Notes: generated by a model from the letters alone, not told the origin. Positions 1-11,499 are shown, counted from the first letter of the stretch. The stretch: 64,000 nucleotides of DNA from Sepiola atlantica (GCA_963556195.1 OY744525.1:50777148-50841147), one strand, 5' to 3'. Made by a program: numbers and translations.

Positions 1-782
1 ATGTTTTTTGTCATCGTATGTTCAATAGAAACATTGTATATATCTTTGCTAAAGACTGGTGGGTTATCATTGATGTCTGTAACATAGATGTTAATATTTA
101 AAACATTTTGTTTCGGAGGTGATCCTCCATCTTTGGCAATTAATTGTATCATATAAGAGTCTTTATTTTCTCGGTCCAATCTTTCTTCCACTGCAATACT
201 TAATTTAGGTGTACTGAAAGGCAGCCTATGAATTAGGAGAGAAAACGGCACTTTGTCATTATTCTCTAATTTATAAGAAATTCTTGAATTTACTGCACTA
301 ATATCTTTGTCAATAGCATTCGGAATGGATTTTTTAAAACCTTTACTCACCCCTTCGGGGATTTGTAAATCGATTTCTTTCTGGGGAAATTCCGGTTGAT
401 TATCATTGACGTCATTTATTATGACTTTAATCTTTATGATTTTCATAAATGTTTTTCCTTCTCTCACAGCCACGTCGACCATTTGGAAACACTGAATATC
501 ACGTTTACACATTGATTCAGCATCGAGAGTCTGGGCAGTGAAGAGTTTCCCTTTTTTCTTGGAGACATGAAACAACTGGGGATTACTCGATACTCCCTGT
601 TGTAGCTGATTAAAGGTGACAAATTGTCTGTTTTCTAAAGAGACATCATCCATGATGTGAGAGTCGGCAGCAATGTCCCCTAGGTAGGTACCTGGAGTTT
701 TCCCTTCATCCACACTGTATGTCAGGTCAACACATTGGCAGTTTTGCACAATAGTGAACAAAAACAACCAAAGTATCACCAT
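1..782 (-). CDS. Protocadherin gene A, 5' part of large coding exon (cut by window edge)
   Basis: The reading frame is open from an ATG at 782 to the window edge, 260 codons. It begins with a hydrophobic signal peptide (about residues 1-22, ending QNCQC). EC1 follows, with the protocadherin CX5C loop (MCKRDIQC) and the linker DVNDNQPEFP. A full EC2 ends in DINDNPPVF, and then EC3 starts. The exon acceptor is CTTTCAG at about 866-860, giving a 5' UTR of 783-859. The upstream non-coding exon is at about 4766-5003. By family the product should be a single-pass homophilic adhesion receptor of neurons. EC1 has a private change (QQGVSSNPQLF where the others have an AGTSQLF-type sequence). The rest of the gene lies outside the window. 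Confidence 0.93.
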   Translation of the reverse strand, partial: MVILWLFLFTIVQNCQCVDLTYSVDEGKTPGTYLGDIAADSHIMDDVSLENRQFVTFNQLQQGVSSNPQLFHVSKKKGKLFTAQTLDAESMCKRDIQCFQMVDVAVREGKTFMKIIKIKVIINDVNDNQPEFPQKEIDLQIPEGVSKGFKKSIPNAIDKDISAVNSRISYKLENNDKVPFSLLIHRLPFSTPKLSIAVEERLDRENKDSYMIQLIAKDGGSPPKQNVLNINIYVTDINDNPPVFSKDIYNVSIEHTMTKN

Positions 783-939
783 GTTCGTCTCCTTTGAAGT
801 ATTTTTCAGAATTCCTAATTTATTATCATAAATGTACTTCTCCAGATCTTCCAACACTCCTGAAAGTAAAAACATATCTTTAAAGGCTAACAATCTAACA
901 TGAAGTTTTCTTGTCAGATTTTCAAAATTAAAACTTTTA

Positions 940-1403
940 GTAGGGGTGGGACGTACTGGTGAAAATTTCAGATTCATGCGAGTAGTATTTTTTTGTGTTC
1001 ATTTATACATAAATAACACTAAACAATCAAACATTTTTAAAATTTTGCAAAATTCAGAAGGTGCAGGCCACTAGTTTTTGGTTATTTTACATTCATGAAA
1101 ACCCTTTTACAGCCTGAAAATGGTCCTAAATTAAAGTACTATATCAGATTTAACCATCTATATCCATTCATAGCTTTTGAGGATGTTTTAGGACCTGCAA
1201 TGTCGCATGACACCACTTTTTCACCGAAAAATGATGGATTTTGAGTCCCGTAGAGCCCTAACGGCTATTTTTGGCCTGCACCTTCTGAATTTTGCAAAAT
1301 TTTCAAAATGTTTGATTGTTTAGTGTTATTTATGTATAAATGAACACAAAAAAATACTATTCGCATGAATCTGAAATTTTCACCCATTACGTCCCACCCC
1401 TAC
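940..1403. mobile_element. Palindromic MITE-like element with about 130-bp inverted ends
   Basis: The sequence from GTAGGGGTGGGACGTA (940) inward is mirrored by TACGTCCCACCCCTAC ending at 1403. The two arms stay complementary for about 130 bp, to GCAGGCCA near 1070 and TGGCCTGC near 1272. The element is flanked by a 5-bp duplication TTTTA (935-939 and 1404-1408). There is no ORF, so it is a non-autonomous DNA transposon or foldback element. It lies in the 5' intron of gene A, only about 75 bp upstream of the acceptor of the large exon. Confidence 0.85.
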
Positions 1404-1408
1404 TTTTA

Positions 1409-4070
1409 GAGTGGAAACTTTTTTCCTTACTCACTGAATATTCTTAAGCATTAAAGGGAAGTAATCATGTCATACGTTATTTCCTTTAACTTCTGCAAAA
1501 ATAAATACCTAAAAACATTTTTCTTTTTTTACATTTAGCGAAAGTTTCCACATTAATTATACATTATTATTTCTTCGTTACTAATAATCAATTTACGTCA
1601 AGTACTAAAACAAACTTTTAAAATATTCTTGTTTCACAAAATAATTTGCTTACAAAATTAAAGTCACCCAAATTATTTTCCTTTTCTTTGTAAGCAAATC
1701 AGTCATATTTTTCTTTTATTCCCGGGCAACATTGGGTAGATATAGCTTGTTCAATATAAATATTCACAATATAGTTCAACTTTGAATTACTTTGAAAACA
1801 AATGACCTACACTGTTAATCTTCTGAATATCTAATTGAAACTAAATAAAGAAATATTACATCAACTAAATAAAAACTGTTCTATAAGATAAAAATCCAGA
1901 TGAAATTTATTTGTTGAACAAATGCTGTTATTTTTGTTTAAGTTTGAAATTTATAACCAAAATATTTCTTCAGGAAGTTTTATTCTCCATCTTTACTTAA
2001 TATGTGTTTTGATTTTCATTAAGATGTTTTGCTCACTGATTTCTTATATATTTATGATAACAATATATAATTTTACTAGTAAATAAGCTTGAAATAAAAG
2101 GTGTTAACATCTGAAAATAATAATACAAATATAGTCTTAGTTCTAGAGTAAAGTCAAATTATAAATTAAAATTTTTTTAGCAGCAATATTTTTCATATAT
2201 AGAAAAGAATTAATTAAAATAAAAAAAATTTCACTTTGATATTTTTTTAAATAATTTTTTATTTCATTATTCTTGCTCAATTTTCATTTTTCATGAACAT
2301 AAGCAATATCTTCTATGGAGAATAGATGCAGAAATGATATAAAAGAATAAACATTTTCAAAATGCTAATTTTGTTTGAAAAAAAAAATCATTAAAAAATT
2401 GTCCATGATTCAACAAATAACAAAGAAATAAAAACTGAAGTTTACATCCATTTTGGATGTTATTAAAAGTGTTATTCATTATATAATTTTATTTTAACTT
2501 AATTGAATGGCTTTAAAAGGTTGTAAAATTTCTATTTCAATTTTGTTCTGTTTTTTTTATCTTGAATGTACTATATGTTTTACTTGTTAAAAATACGATA
2601 TTATTTAAAAGTAAATGTCATTTGAAAAAATTATATTTTTATTTTTACTCTTTAAATCTTGTAAGTGTTCTATTTTCCTATTATTTATTAAAGTGTACGA
2701 TACTGTACAGCCCAAATTGTTTACTAATTGTCTAGTTTTAAAAGAAATTTATGTTTGAGTTTTGAATGAAGTTGCGAATCTTAAATGTATCCATCTGCAT
2801 GTAGATGCCATTTTGAATTTTTACATTTGTAACAAATGGTGAATCTCTCTCAGTTTCTAATACTGAAAGATATATTGGGCCAGATAGAATATTGTAATTG
2901 ATTAAATTGAATGGAATTTCTTTTTTTATTATTATTAAAGAACACAGACTTAAATTTTCTGTATTTAACTGGTTTAGGCAGAATTAAATATCGATTTGCG
3001 ATATACCTTACTGTTTAGGTCTAACTTGGAAAATCAAACAGACTTAATTTTATGTATTAGATTTAATAGTGTTTTGTTTTAAAAATAATTTATGAAAAAT
3101 GTTAGCCTAATAGTTGTCATAATGGATTATCTAATCCAATGTTGCCGGTTGAAATCTCAGCAAAATATAGTAAATTTTATAAATAGTTTGATTTAGTTAT
3201 TAACATGATGATGATAACTGGTAAGAGACACATGAATATTCATAATGTTTTTTCTGCCATTCAATGAAAAATTGGCCATAACGTTTTGTAAGAGTTATTT
3301 CTCTTACATAAATAATGGGGTTGGACTTTTTTCTTTTCTTTTTGCAATGAAAATTTAATCAATCAAATATTGTTCTTTGATATTAAACTTTGTGGTATGT
3401 AAACTTTTGTGATTTTTTATTCAAACATGAATATTAATATTTATTCATTTGAAAACTTTGTTTATTTTGTAGATTATTTCTTTTACAGTTACTGAACTAT
3501 TTTCCTTAAGTTCTCAACTTAAACTGTTCTAATAACCATTTTACAGACTTTATCAATTTCATTCATTTCTCTTCAGAAGTTTTATCCTTTTCTTCAGCTC
3601 AAATTGAAATCTAAATGTTCATAATGTTTTATCTTGTGTTATTTATGAAACCGTCAATATAAAAATATTGATTAAATAATACAAACATAGAGGAGTTTGT
3701 GGATGGTTAAAAAGATTGTATGTCTCCTGACATTTGCAACCTGCTTTAAGAATATTATTTCATATATCAATACTTGATAATTCTGAATACTTTGAATTCT
3801 ATTTTAGTGTATATAGCATTCATTTAGGTTCAGTTTGCATTTATTTAGTAAACAATATTAATTTATTTTGAAAACTCTTTAAAGTAATGCCTTTTTCTAT
3901 TGAATTAGTAAGAGTTTGTTCTCGATCCATAGAACAATGCAGGGGCTATTTTAGAAAATACAAATGAACTATAAGGATAACACATGTTTTATACAGATAT
4001 TCATACAGTATTTATAATAAAAGTAAAATTTTAATTAAAAATTAAAATTGTAAAATTACTTGCATGCATG
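1409..4070. other. AT-rich intron of gene A, no gene seen
   Basis: This is the 5'-UTR intron of gene A. It is strongly AT-rich with homopolymer runs and no convincing ORF. A short stretch at about 2835-2890 (GGTGAATCTCT ... GGGCCAGATAGAATAT) recurs inverted at about 29650-29705, which marks a dispersed repeat. Confidence 0.6.
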
Positions 4071-4071
4071 T

Positions 4072-4358
4072 GTATATATATATATATATATGATAAAAAA
4101 TGGAACTAATATTCCAACATAATGGAAAATGAATACATAAATAATATTTTTGGTTTTCCTTTTTTCATCAACGTTTCGTCTTTATTTCAAGACTTCTTCA
4201 GGATGATTGGTCTGAAGAAATACTTGTGTGTTATTTCTTCAAACCAATCATCCTGAAGATGTCTTGAAATCAAGACGGAACGTTGATGAATACATAAATA
4301 ATATTTTTGGTTTTCCTTTTTTCATTTTCCATATATATATATATATATATATATATAA
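4072..4358. repeat. Foldback repeat framed by (TA)n microsatellites
   Basis: Arms 4164-4222 and 4232-4290 are reverse complements, about 59 bp with only a few mismatches, around a loop of about 9 bp. Outside them is a direct repeat of about 38 bp (GAATACATAAATAATATTTT onward) at about 4130-4168 and 4287-4325. (TA)n tracts lie at 4072-4091 and 4331-4358. A short ORF overlapping it is an artefact of the hairpin. It looks like a non-autonomous foldback element inserted in the 5' intron of gene A. Confidence 0.75.
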
Positions 4359-4765
4359 ATTAGCTGCATATAAGGTGATTTTCGCATATATGACAACAGA
4401 AAAAGAATTAATAAAATATTTTAAAAAGATAAGATTTTTAGTATAAATTATGAAATAAAATAATTAGCTGAAAATGTATCTGTATATATCTTTATCTTTT
4501 TTATTTTAATATGATAATATTTGTAAAAAGAAGGGATGTTAAAATAACATACCAAATGCATGACTCAAATATTGAGTGTGAAAAATGGTGAAGAGATTAT
4601 CATGATAGATTTTAGGATATACTGTTTTCTTATCAAATAAGTAAATTGTAATGAATTTTTGTATGTTTTTCTTTGTTAATCTGCCACAATATAAAACAAT
4701 TGACAAAAATAAAGACATTTAATGAAATAGATTGAAATGAAATGAAAATAGAATTGAATACTAAC

Positions 4766-5003
4766 CTGCAATGTTATATCGATGAAGCACAAATGTAGAA
4801 TGAAAAAAAGATGTGTGTGTCCTTGTGTACAGCCTGGCTGCTACTGCTGCTGTAATTGTATGAACACAATATTAGCCTCCTTTTTTACACACGCATATAC
4901 ATGTGTATGTGTCCATGATATTAATTGTGTGGATGTGGAAGAGGATGCATATGCTGTAGTGAAAGAAAGGAGTTCAGAATAGTCCTATCAAGTCTGCCCT
5001 ATG
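4766..5003 (-). other. 5' non-coding exon of gene A (start approximate)
   Basis: The minus strand carries the donor ACATTGCAG|GTTAGT, with the exon ending at 4766. The same sequence recurs near 13089, 25347, 38464, 49084 and 60319, each time 3-7 kb upstream of a protocadherin large exon. The exon body has GT/CA-rich runs and a (CAG)n-like stretch. The frame reaching the donor is not open to the ATG at 782, so the exon is probably untranslated. The transcription start is not visible, and the upper limit is set at the conserved promoter block. Confidence 0.7.
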
Positions 5004-5040
5004 CATCATGGCGGCTGGAGTCACTGACTCTGACAAAGCA
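5004..5040 (-). promoter_or_regulatory. Conserved promoter-like block of gene A
   Basis: The minus strand reads GCCGCCATGATGCATAG, preceded by a diverged version of the GCTTTGT...CATTGGCTC module found at the other five genes. Here the CCAAT box is altered (AGTCACTGAC on the plus strand instead of AGCCAATGAC). GCCGCCAT matches the core of the YY1 site. It is called a promoter from conservation and position only. Confidence 0.55.
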
Positions 5041-5720
5041 CCAAAAATTACAATGAAAACAAAGGCAAGTATTCTCATCATTCACTAAATTTAATATATT
5101 CTTCTCTTTAGTTCTTATTCGATTTTTATAAAAGATGTATAAATTTATATAAATGTGAATAAAGAACAAATTAGATTCAAGCCTCTATGATGTGAATAAT
5201 CAGTCTTTTATTAAGAATTGTTTGTGGGTAAATAAATTTATTTTTCTATTTTATACTAGTTATCTAGTTTTTAAAATTTCATGACTAGCATTGCACTGAA
5301 TAAAAAAAATTTTAAATTATTTTAGATCGAATTTTAAATTACTGATAAAATTTTAATATTTTCTCAAATTATCAACAAAAGTCAAATATAAAGACTAAAA
5401 ACTCTATTATGATGTTTTTTAATATTTTGATTAATTGATACAGATTTCCTGTTTATTAACATAATTGTGTCATGCATATTTAGTGTTGCATTTAGAGTTA
5501 TACTAATTTTTGTTTTAGATAAGAATATTATATCTACCCCATCTTTATGCAGTCTAGATTAATTTTTTATTGTTAATGGATTGTATCTATTTAAAATGAT
5601 TTTTTTACTTGTGTACTTATTTACTAAATTGGCCATTTTTATTCTATTTTGTATTCTATTTGAAAATGATATATTTACGATTGTGCTAGTCATACAAATG
5701 TAGTCAAGTGTTTTGCATGT
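5041..5720. other. Short spacer between gene B 3' end and gene A promoter
   Basis: This AT-rich stretch of about 680 bp must hold the 3' UTR and polyadenylation site of gene B. A minus-strand AATAAA lies at about 5637-5642. No coding potential was seen. It is the shortest spacer in the array. Confidence 0.5.
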
Positions 5721-6124
5721 TCATGTGTGAAGGGAGTGGTTAGATTTTGGTGATTCTGGTAAAGAATCATGTTCAATATTTTGTGAATAAGGAATGTTTT
5801 GTGTCTCTTCTATTGGTTCTTGTTCTTCTTTCTCAGTTGGTTCTTCTGTTACTGTTTGTTCTTGTTGGGGCTCACATGTCACATTGTCTGCCTCTACATT
5901 GTCTAGCTGTAACTGGGTGTCAGAAGTGCATCTATCCACTGCATTCTGCTTAAGGGTAGACCATTGCCGATAGTCAGGGTCAGCATCTGCTTTATACATT
6001 CGTCTCGGAACTGTCCTTGTATCCCCAGGAGACATGAATGTTTTCATAGAAGGTTTCATATCTGTATATTCCTCGTGGATATTCTCAGATGAATGCGGCT
6101 CATAGTAATCAGAGGTTTCATTAT
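5721..6124 (-). CDS. Protocadherin gene B, terminal coding exon (cytoplasmic tail)
   Basis: The acceptor TTAATAG is followed by an exon of 404 nt that ends in a stop at 5721. After the split codon the tail reads NETSDYYEPHSSENIHEEYT, then MKPSMKTFMSPGDTRT, then an acidic, Gln/Glu-rich C-terminus. KTFMS within MKTFMS fits the WIRS consensus (hydrophobic-x-S/T-F-x-x) for WAVE-complex binding. This exon is the most divergent of the array: it lacks the NS of DPNSDYRQW and ends in HSLHT instead of IQTEN. Confidence 0.88.
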
Positions 6125-6696
6125 CTATTAAAAAAAAACGATTTTAGAAAATAATGTAAACACAATCATAAATAATACTTAGTTATAAATAAGTTCTTCA
6201 TACAACAATGCAATGCTGATAAATAGTTTAAAAATCCAGTATTTCAAGTTAGTAAAAAATATATATTATCTTATTTTTAAATGCTCAAATTCTTGTACTG
6301 TTTCAAGATTCGAATATGAAACTATAAAAATTTGTTTCGGATCTTTTTTATGTCAATTCTGTATTGATTTACACTTCTGCCTTATATGGACAAAATGTTA
6401 AAATCTGATAATTCACATGATACAATTTCCTATTTCAAGAATGTCTGATTTAGTTAAAAGTTCTTACATGTTTATATAGCATGATACTTTAACCTGATAG
6501 AAACATGATAAAATTAATATCTTAGTGAAAAATTAAATAAAAGCATTGACGAGATTTTTAAGATATTTATTTTCACCGTTTTGCTAACTGTATTTCTGTA
6601 AGAATTCTTCATACAAAGCTTTTCTCAAGTTATACTAAAAAAAGTGATAATTATCAAATATTTAAAATTAAAAAAATAAAAAGTATGGGGGTTTAC
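6125..6696 (-). other. Intron 3 of gene B
   Basis: This AT-rich intron runs from the donor AAAC|GTAAAC at 6697/6696 to the acceptor before 6124. Small ORFs here have no recognisable content. Confidence 0.75.
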
Positions 6697-6847
6697 GTTT
6701 TGAGATATTCTGACAATGATTTGCATATCTTTCAGCATAGGGATCTTCTTCATCTGGTTGAAAAGATGGTTCCCTGTCGGGGTGACATGCAGGACCCGTA
6801 CAGTTTCTCTCTTCATGTCTCTTACCACCAGCTGCACCTCTGATTTC
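6697..6847 (-). CDS. Protocadherin gene B, exon 2 (cytoplasmic)
   Basis: A 151-nt exon starts in phase 0 at GAAATCAGA (after AATAAAG) and ends in phase 1. It encodes EIRGAAGGKRHEER, then a linker with CHPD, then DEEDPYAERYANHCQNISK. All other copies are 148 nt and end at ...QN(I/V)(S/P) before the split codon. Here one codon is added because the donor has shifted to AAAAC|GTAAAC. The frame still joins correctly to the terminal exon. Confidence 0.88.
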
Positions 6848-7440
6848 CTTTATTATTAATAAAAGATAAAACAATCTATGCATTTTCGAACTATTACAAT
6901 GAAAAAGAAACTGAATGAATATTCAATAAAGTATCAAAGACATGTTGTAATAGAAATTAATTAATGATGAAAAGATCTCATACTTTGTTTATAAGACAAT
7001 TTATTGAGTTGAATATTTAACATCAGAATGATAACTTAGTTAAAAAATGAAAATAATTTATTCGAATTTATTATAGTTTAAAAATAAATACATAAACCAT
7101 TTATTATGCTTTAATTGCCAGAACATAAGATGTTGAAATATAAGATGGTTAAAAAACAAAAGTGTGAGAATAGTTTTTATGATGAAAAACATATTCCGAA
7201 CAGAGTTAATAAAAATTTATGTTTTTATGAACAGGAAAATCAGTTAAGTGTTTTATTTATATTTTTTTATCTTGTATCTATAAGTATGGATTTTAAAATT
7301 TAGTACAATTTGACTCTAAGTCCATGAAACAGATATGAAGACTAATTTTAAAAATGTCACTAAAATGTAATCTTAAAGCAATAATGAAGCAAAAAGAGAC
7401 GTTATAATTGTTCATTATAATAAATAAATTGAGTGCTTAC
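6848..7440 (-). other. Intron 2 of gene B
   Basis: An AT-rich intron of 593 bp between the large exon donor (GAA|GTAAGC) and exon 2. No other feature was recognised. Confidence 0.75.
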
Positions 7441-9864
7441 TTCATAGATGACTTCAGTAGCTGTCTGGACTTTAATTCCAAGAGTTGAACTTCTACGTCC
7501 ATCATCCAAGATATCTGCACGATGTTGGGGCCTTCTGCCTCTTCCCGGTAGAGTTCTACAAAGCACATCTTGTTCTGCTCTGACAGCAACAGACACACCA
7601 GACCAATAAGTAGTCTGGTAAGACGGATGCATTGCATGTGCCTGTTCTGGATAATATTTGCTGGAAGAGTCAGCCAATGGATGTGCTTGTGCAACACTTC
7701 TGGTATCAATGCAACGAAGGATGCAGATGGAAATTGCAGCAGTAATTGGTATAGCAACGGTGACTGCAACCAACACAATGACAATGAGTAAATACTGGTG
7801 GATCTTGATATCAGTGTGCGTATAGGCAGCATTTAAGATATCTGCGGTATTGTTACTAACTGTCAATGTCAAAAAGACTGATGTCTTTGCAGATAAAACT
7901 GGACTACCACTATCCTTGACCATAAACTGCAAGTGATACGAGCCAGCATCTTGATGGGCAAGTAAGCGAGTGAAAGACAACAATCCACTATAATGATTGA
8001 TGGCAAACAACTGTTTATCGTTGCCTGCAGTTATTTCATATTTGAGAAATGCATTCTCTTGACTGTCACTGTCGCCAGCCTTGAGAAGAGTGATGTTCTT
8101 TGTATGATGTGGATGATATTTGACATCGAGATTGAAAGGATTGACACTGGGAAAGGTAAAATATGGAGCATTATCATTTTTATCTTCAATCTGCACAATC
8201 ACATTGACGCTATTATCAAGTGGAGGGTTTCCATTATCTTTCACTAAAACCTTGAATTTATAAATGTCTTTGAACTCATGGTCAAGAGACATGATTGTTG
8301 AAATCAAGCCATCACTGGTTATCTTGAAAGGTAGGAAGTCTTCATTTTTCGTAAGCAAAGAATATGTGAGTCTACTGCCAGCTCCCAGATCAGGATCAGT
8401 GGCATTGATAGAACCAACTGACGTCTTTGGACTTTCATTCTCAAACACAGAGAATTTAAATGTATCTTTTGTAAATTGTGGTCTTACATCATTGACATCT
8501 TTCACTTTGATGGAGAACTTGCTATCACTGTGTTGTGGAGGAGATCCTTCATCTTTGCAGCTGATTGTAACATCATGGTGCTCTTGCATTTCTCTGTCAA
8601 CTTTGTGTTTCAATGTCACTTTGTATTCTTTGGATCTTAGTTTTTGTAAACGGAATTTATCATGGTGCAACTCACAGTTAACCTGTCCATTTTGTCCAGC
8701 GTCAGGATCAGTCACTTTAACATAAGCAATAAAACTGCCAATTTCAACGTCTTCAGAAATTGTAGCTGTGTTATCTGTTGCTTCGGACATGAAAGTCACA
8801 AATATATTTGGAGATCTGTTTCGAATATTAACAACATTTACAAGAACTCCGGCATAACCACTAAGTGTGGATTCCCCTCCATCTACCGCGCTAACAAATA
8901 GCTTATAAACAGATTCTGGATTTTGAGGTAATTTTCCTTTAAGGTATATTTTCCCTGTTTTTTTGTCCAACTGGAAAAACTGTCTGATTTCTTTTGACGT
9001 TTGTGATTGGAAATAATACGAAACCTTTCCATTTTCTCCATCGTCTAAATCATGTGCTGACAATTCTACGATTGGTACGTTTCCATAATCTTTGTTCATT
9101 ATTGAAATGTTATAAATATCTTTGGTAAATACTGGTGCATTATCGTTCATGTCTTCAATAATGATGCGTACATTTAAAACACTTTGCTTTGCTGGTGATC
9201 CTCCATCTTTGCTAATAACTTGTATTGAGTAAGAATCTTTACTTTCTCGGTCTAACTTTTCTTCAACAGAAATACTAAGTTTTGGTGCTCCAAATGGGAC
9301 TTTTTGTACGACGAGAGAAAATGGGTCATTTTGCTTCTTCTTTAGTTCATAAGTGATTTGGGAATTAATAGCACTGACGTCTTTGTCAATGGCATTCGGA
9401 ATAGGTTTTTTGAATCCTTTACTAACTCCTTCAGAAAAGTGTAAATCAATTTCTTTCTCAGGAAATTCCGGTTGATTATCATTGACGTCATTTATTATGA
9501 CTTTAATCTTTATGATTTTCATAAATGTTTTTCCTTCTCTCACAGCCACATCAACCATTTGAAAACACTGAATATCACGTTTACACATTGATTCAGCATC
9601 GAGAGTCTGTGCAGTGAAGAGTTTCCCTTTTTTCTTGGATACATGAAACAACTGAGAAGTGCCCGCCTTTCCTTGTCGCAGTTGGTTGAAAGTGATGAGT
9701 CGACGATTTTCCAAAGGAACATCATCCATGATGTGGGAGTCGGCAGCAATGTCTCCCAGGTAGGTACTTGGACTCTTGCTCTCATCTACACTGTATGTCA
9801 GGTCAGCACTGAGACACAGTTTGAAGAAACACAAGAATATTAATGTTGATATGTTCATAATCAC
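7441..9864 (-). CDS. Protocadherin gene B, large exon: signal peptide, EC1-EC6, TM, proximal tail
   Basis: The exon has 808 codons, with the ATG at 9864 (a second Met, two codons on, is also possible). Signal peptide is about 1-19, EC1 20-135 (CX5C loop, DVNDNQPEF), EC2 136-245 (DMNDNAPVF), EC3 246-355, EC4 356-465 (DVNDVRPQF), EC5 466-572 (DKNDNAPYF), EC6 573-690 and TM about 692-719, followed by 89 cytoplasmic residues. The donor is GAA|GTAAGC at 7441, in phase 0. The acceptor at about 9919-9917 leaves a 5' UTR of 9865-9916. Six ECs plus the CX5C loop match clustered-type protocadherins, which are calcium-dependent homophilic neuronal adhesion receptors. With exons 2 and 3 the protein is 992 aa. 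From about 7441 to 8740 the DNA is almost the same as in genes C-F. EC1-EC3 are distinct. Confidence 0.96.
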
Positions 9865-10035
9865 ATTCAGATATTCCAGATTTGAATGCTTTACCTTTTT
9901 CGTAATCCTTTTATGCCTGAAATGAAATGTAATATCAGTTTTTTTAGCTGCAAGAGACTAACATATTTTTTAATTTAGTAATTATTGTACTTTTTTTTAT
10001 CAACAATTTTATGATATTTTAGATTATTGGGACTA

Positions 10036-10412
10036 CTGTTATCATCTTGGATGTTATTCTCACAACATTTTGACTGATGTAACCTTCAACCTTTATATTG
10101 AATTCTGGAATCTGTATGAAATTTTGAACAGAACCCTTTATTTAATCCACAGTGGTAGCTTGTTCTTGTTCCGTGATCAGATAGGAAGGTTCGATCCTCA
10201 GTACAGGCGATACTAAGAATACAATTAAGAATTACTTAAGACTCCTACCCCATCATAGCAGAGGGAACAAGAACAAGCTACCTCCATGAATTAAATAAAG
10301 AGTTCCATTTTAAATTCTGCACAAATTCCAGAGTTCGACAAGACACACCTGAAAAAGGTCAGAGATTACATCGGTCAAAACATTGTGAAAATAACATAAA
10401 AGATGAGAACAA
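10036..10412. mobile_element. Palindromic non-autonomous element with about 145-bp inverted arms
   Basis: The left arm (GATGTTATTCTCACAACATT onward) pairs with the right arm ending at about 10412 (ACATTGTGAAAATAACATAA). Inner parts, including AGCTTGTTCTTGTTCC and GGAACAAGAACAAGCT, are also mirrored. The unpaired centre includes GGTTCGATCC, which resembles an RNA polymerase III B box. There is no ORF. Confidence 0.75.
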
Positions 10413-11056
10413 ATAATACAAATTATCAATCTTCATCTAAAAAAATTTTGGAATATAATTTCTCTATTTTATTTTTAAAAATTACCTTCTTACTTTTTAA
10501 AAGGGATTTTATTTTAACTCTTGTTAAATCAAGAGTTCGATAATATTTCACTATTAATTAAATAAAATTAAACTACTCTAAAAGTAAACTATGAGCAATA
10601 AGTCTCCTGCATGCTAAGTATTTCTTGTTTCTATTTTATTCTTATTGTTTTGAAAACAGGAACATACAATGCTATTCGTGTAGAGTAGTTTTCAATATAT
10701 TTTTTTATTGTTGGTTATGATTCCTTACTTAGTCCGAAAAACAATATTATTACATATTTCAAATGTTATCCTAATATTGAGAAAATTGATAAATTTACAT
10801 TTACAATGGAAAGGACAAATAAGTATTGATTTTTTTATGCAATACAGTCAATTGTATAAATCTCATTAATTGTTCAAAGCTATTGAGCAACATTACATTC
10901 AATTATATTTTACTTTCTTTGTATATAATATACCTTGAGGAAGATCTCATTGATGTAAACGTCAGTTATATTGGCTAATTATGAACTTTTAACTATTTAA
11001 ATATTTTGTTTTTCTATTTAATAATATTCATAAAGTGTCCAATTTAATATTTATTT

Positions 11057-11170
11057 GGGATTATTCAGACTACTATTCTCGTCTTAGTTGTTATTTTCAC
11101 GTTTCACCGATGTAACGTTGTATACAAATTATCAATCTTCATCTAGAAAATTATGAAACATAATATTTTT
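11057..11170. repeat. Shortened copy of the 10036-10412 element
   Basis: GACTACTATTCTCGTCTTAG and GTTATTTTCAC...ACCGATGTAAC match the left arm at 10030-10085. They then run directly into ACAAATTATCAATCTTCATCT, which is the sequence just right of the longer element (10417 onward). The middle is missing, so this is a deletion derivative or the remains of a local duplication. Confidence 0.6.
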
Positions 11171-11205
11171 TTGTATCATCCATTTTTTTTTTTTTAATAT
11201 TTTTT

Positions 11206-11395
11206 TTTACTAATAAGAATCTTTATTTTCTTTGTCAAAAATTTTTACAGCTCAAATACTAGATTTTGGTGATCCAAATTGTATTTCTTGAACTATGACA
11301 AAAAAAAAATAATTTTCATCCTTTAGTTTGTAAATGGTTTAAGAATTAAAAGCACTAACCTATTTGCCTATGCCATTGGGATTGTATTTTCTTTT
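11206..11395 (-). pseudogene. Decayed protocadherin EC2 fragment
   Basis: On the minus strand, with small gaps, this aligns to EC2 of gene B. Matches include NAIDKD-like, VSAINSQ-like (seen as VSAFNS), TYELK-like (TIYKLK), VPFGAPKLSI-like (IQFGSPKSSI) and LDRESKDSY-like (FDKENKDSY) segments. Stop codons and indels interrupt it, so it cannot encode a working repeat. It lies inside the 5' intron of gene B and implies that an earlier gene copy was lost here. Confidence 0.72.
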
Positions 11396-11499
11396 TAATA
11401 ATGATTATATTTTAATATACAAATTACTTTTATCATTCAGTAATTGATGTAGTTTGATATAACAGATGCTTAATCAACCCTCATAGAAAAACGATTTCT

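Noticed and set aside
7437..7832. Minus-strand 108-131 codon ORFs at the 3' end of each large exon
   Set aside because: They are out-of-frame shadows of the TM and tail coding sequence.
8264..8725. A 153-codon plus-strand ORF repeated in all five large exons (also 17058, 31837, 43999 and 54047)
   Set aside because: It is antisense to the homogenised EC4-EC5 coding sequence. Its conservation follows from the sense strand, and it has no recognisable domain.
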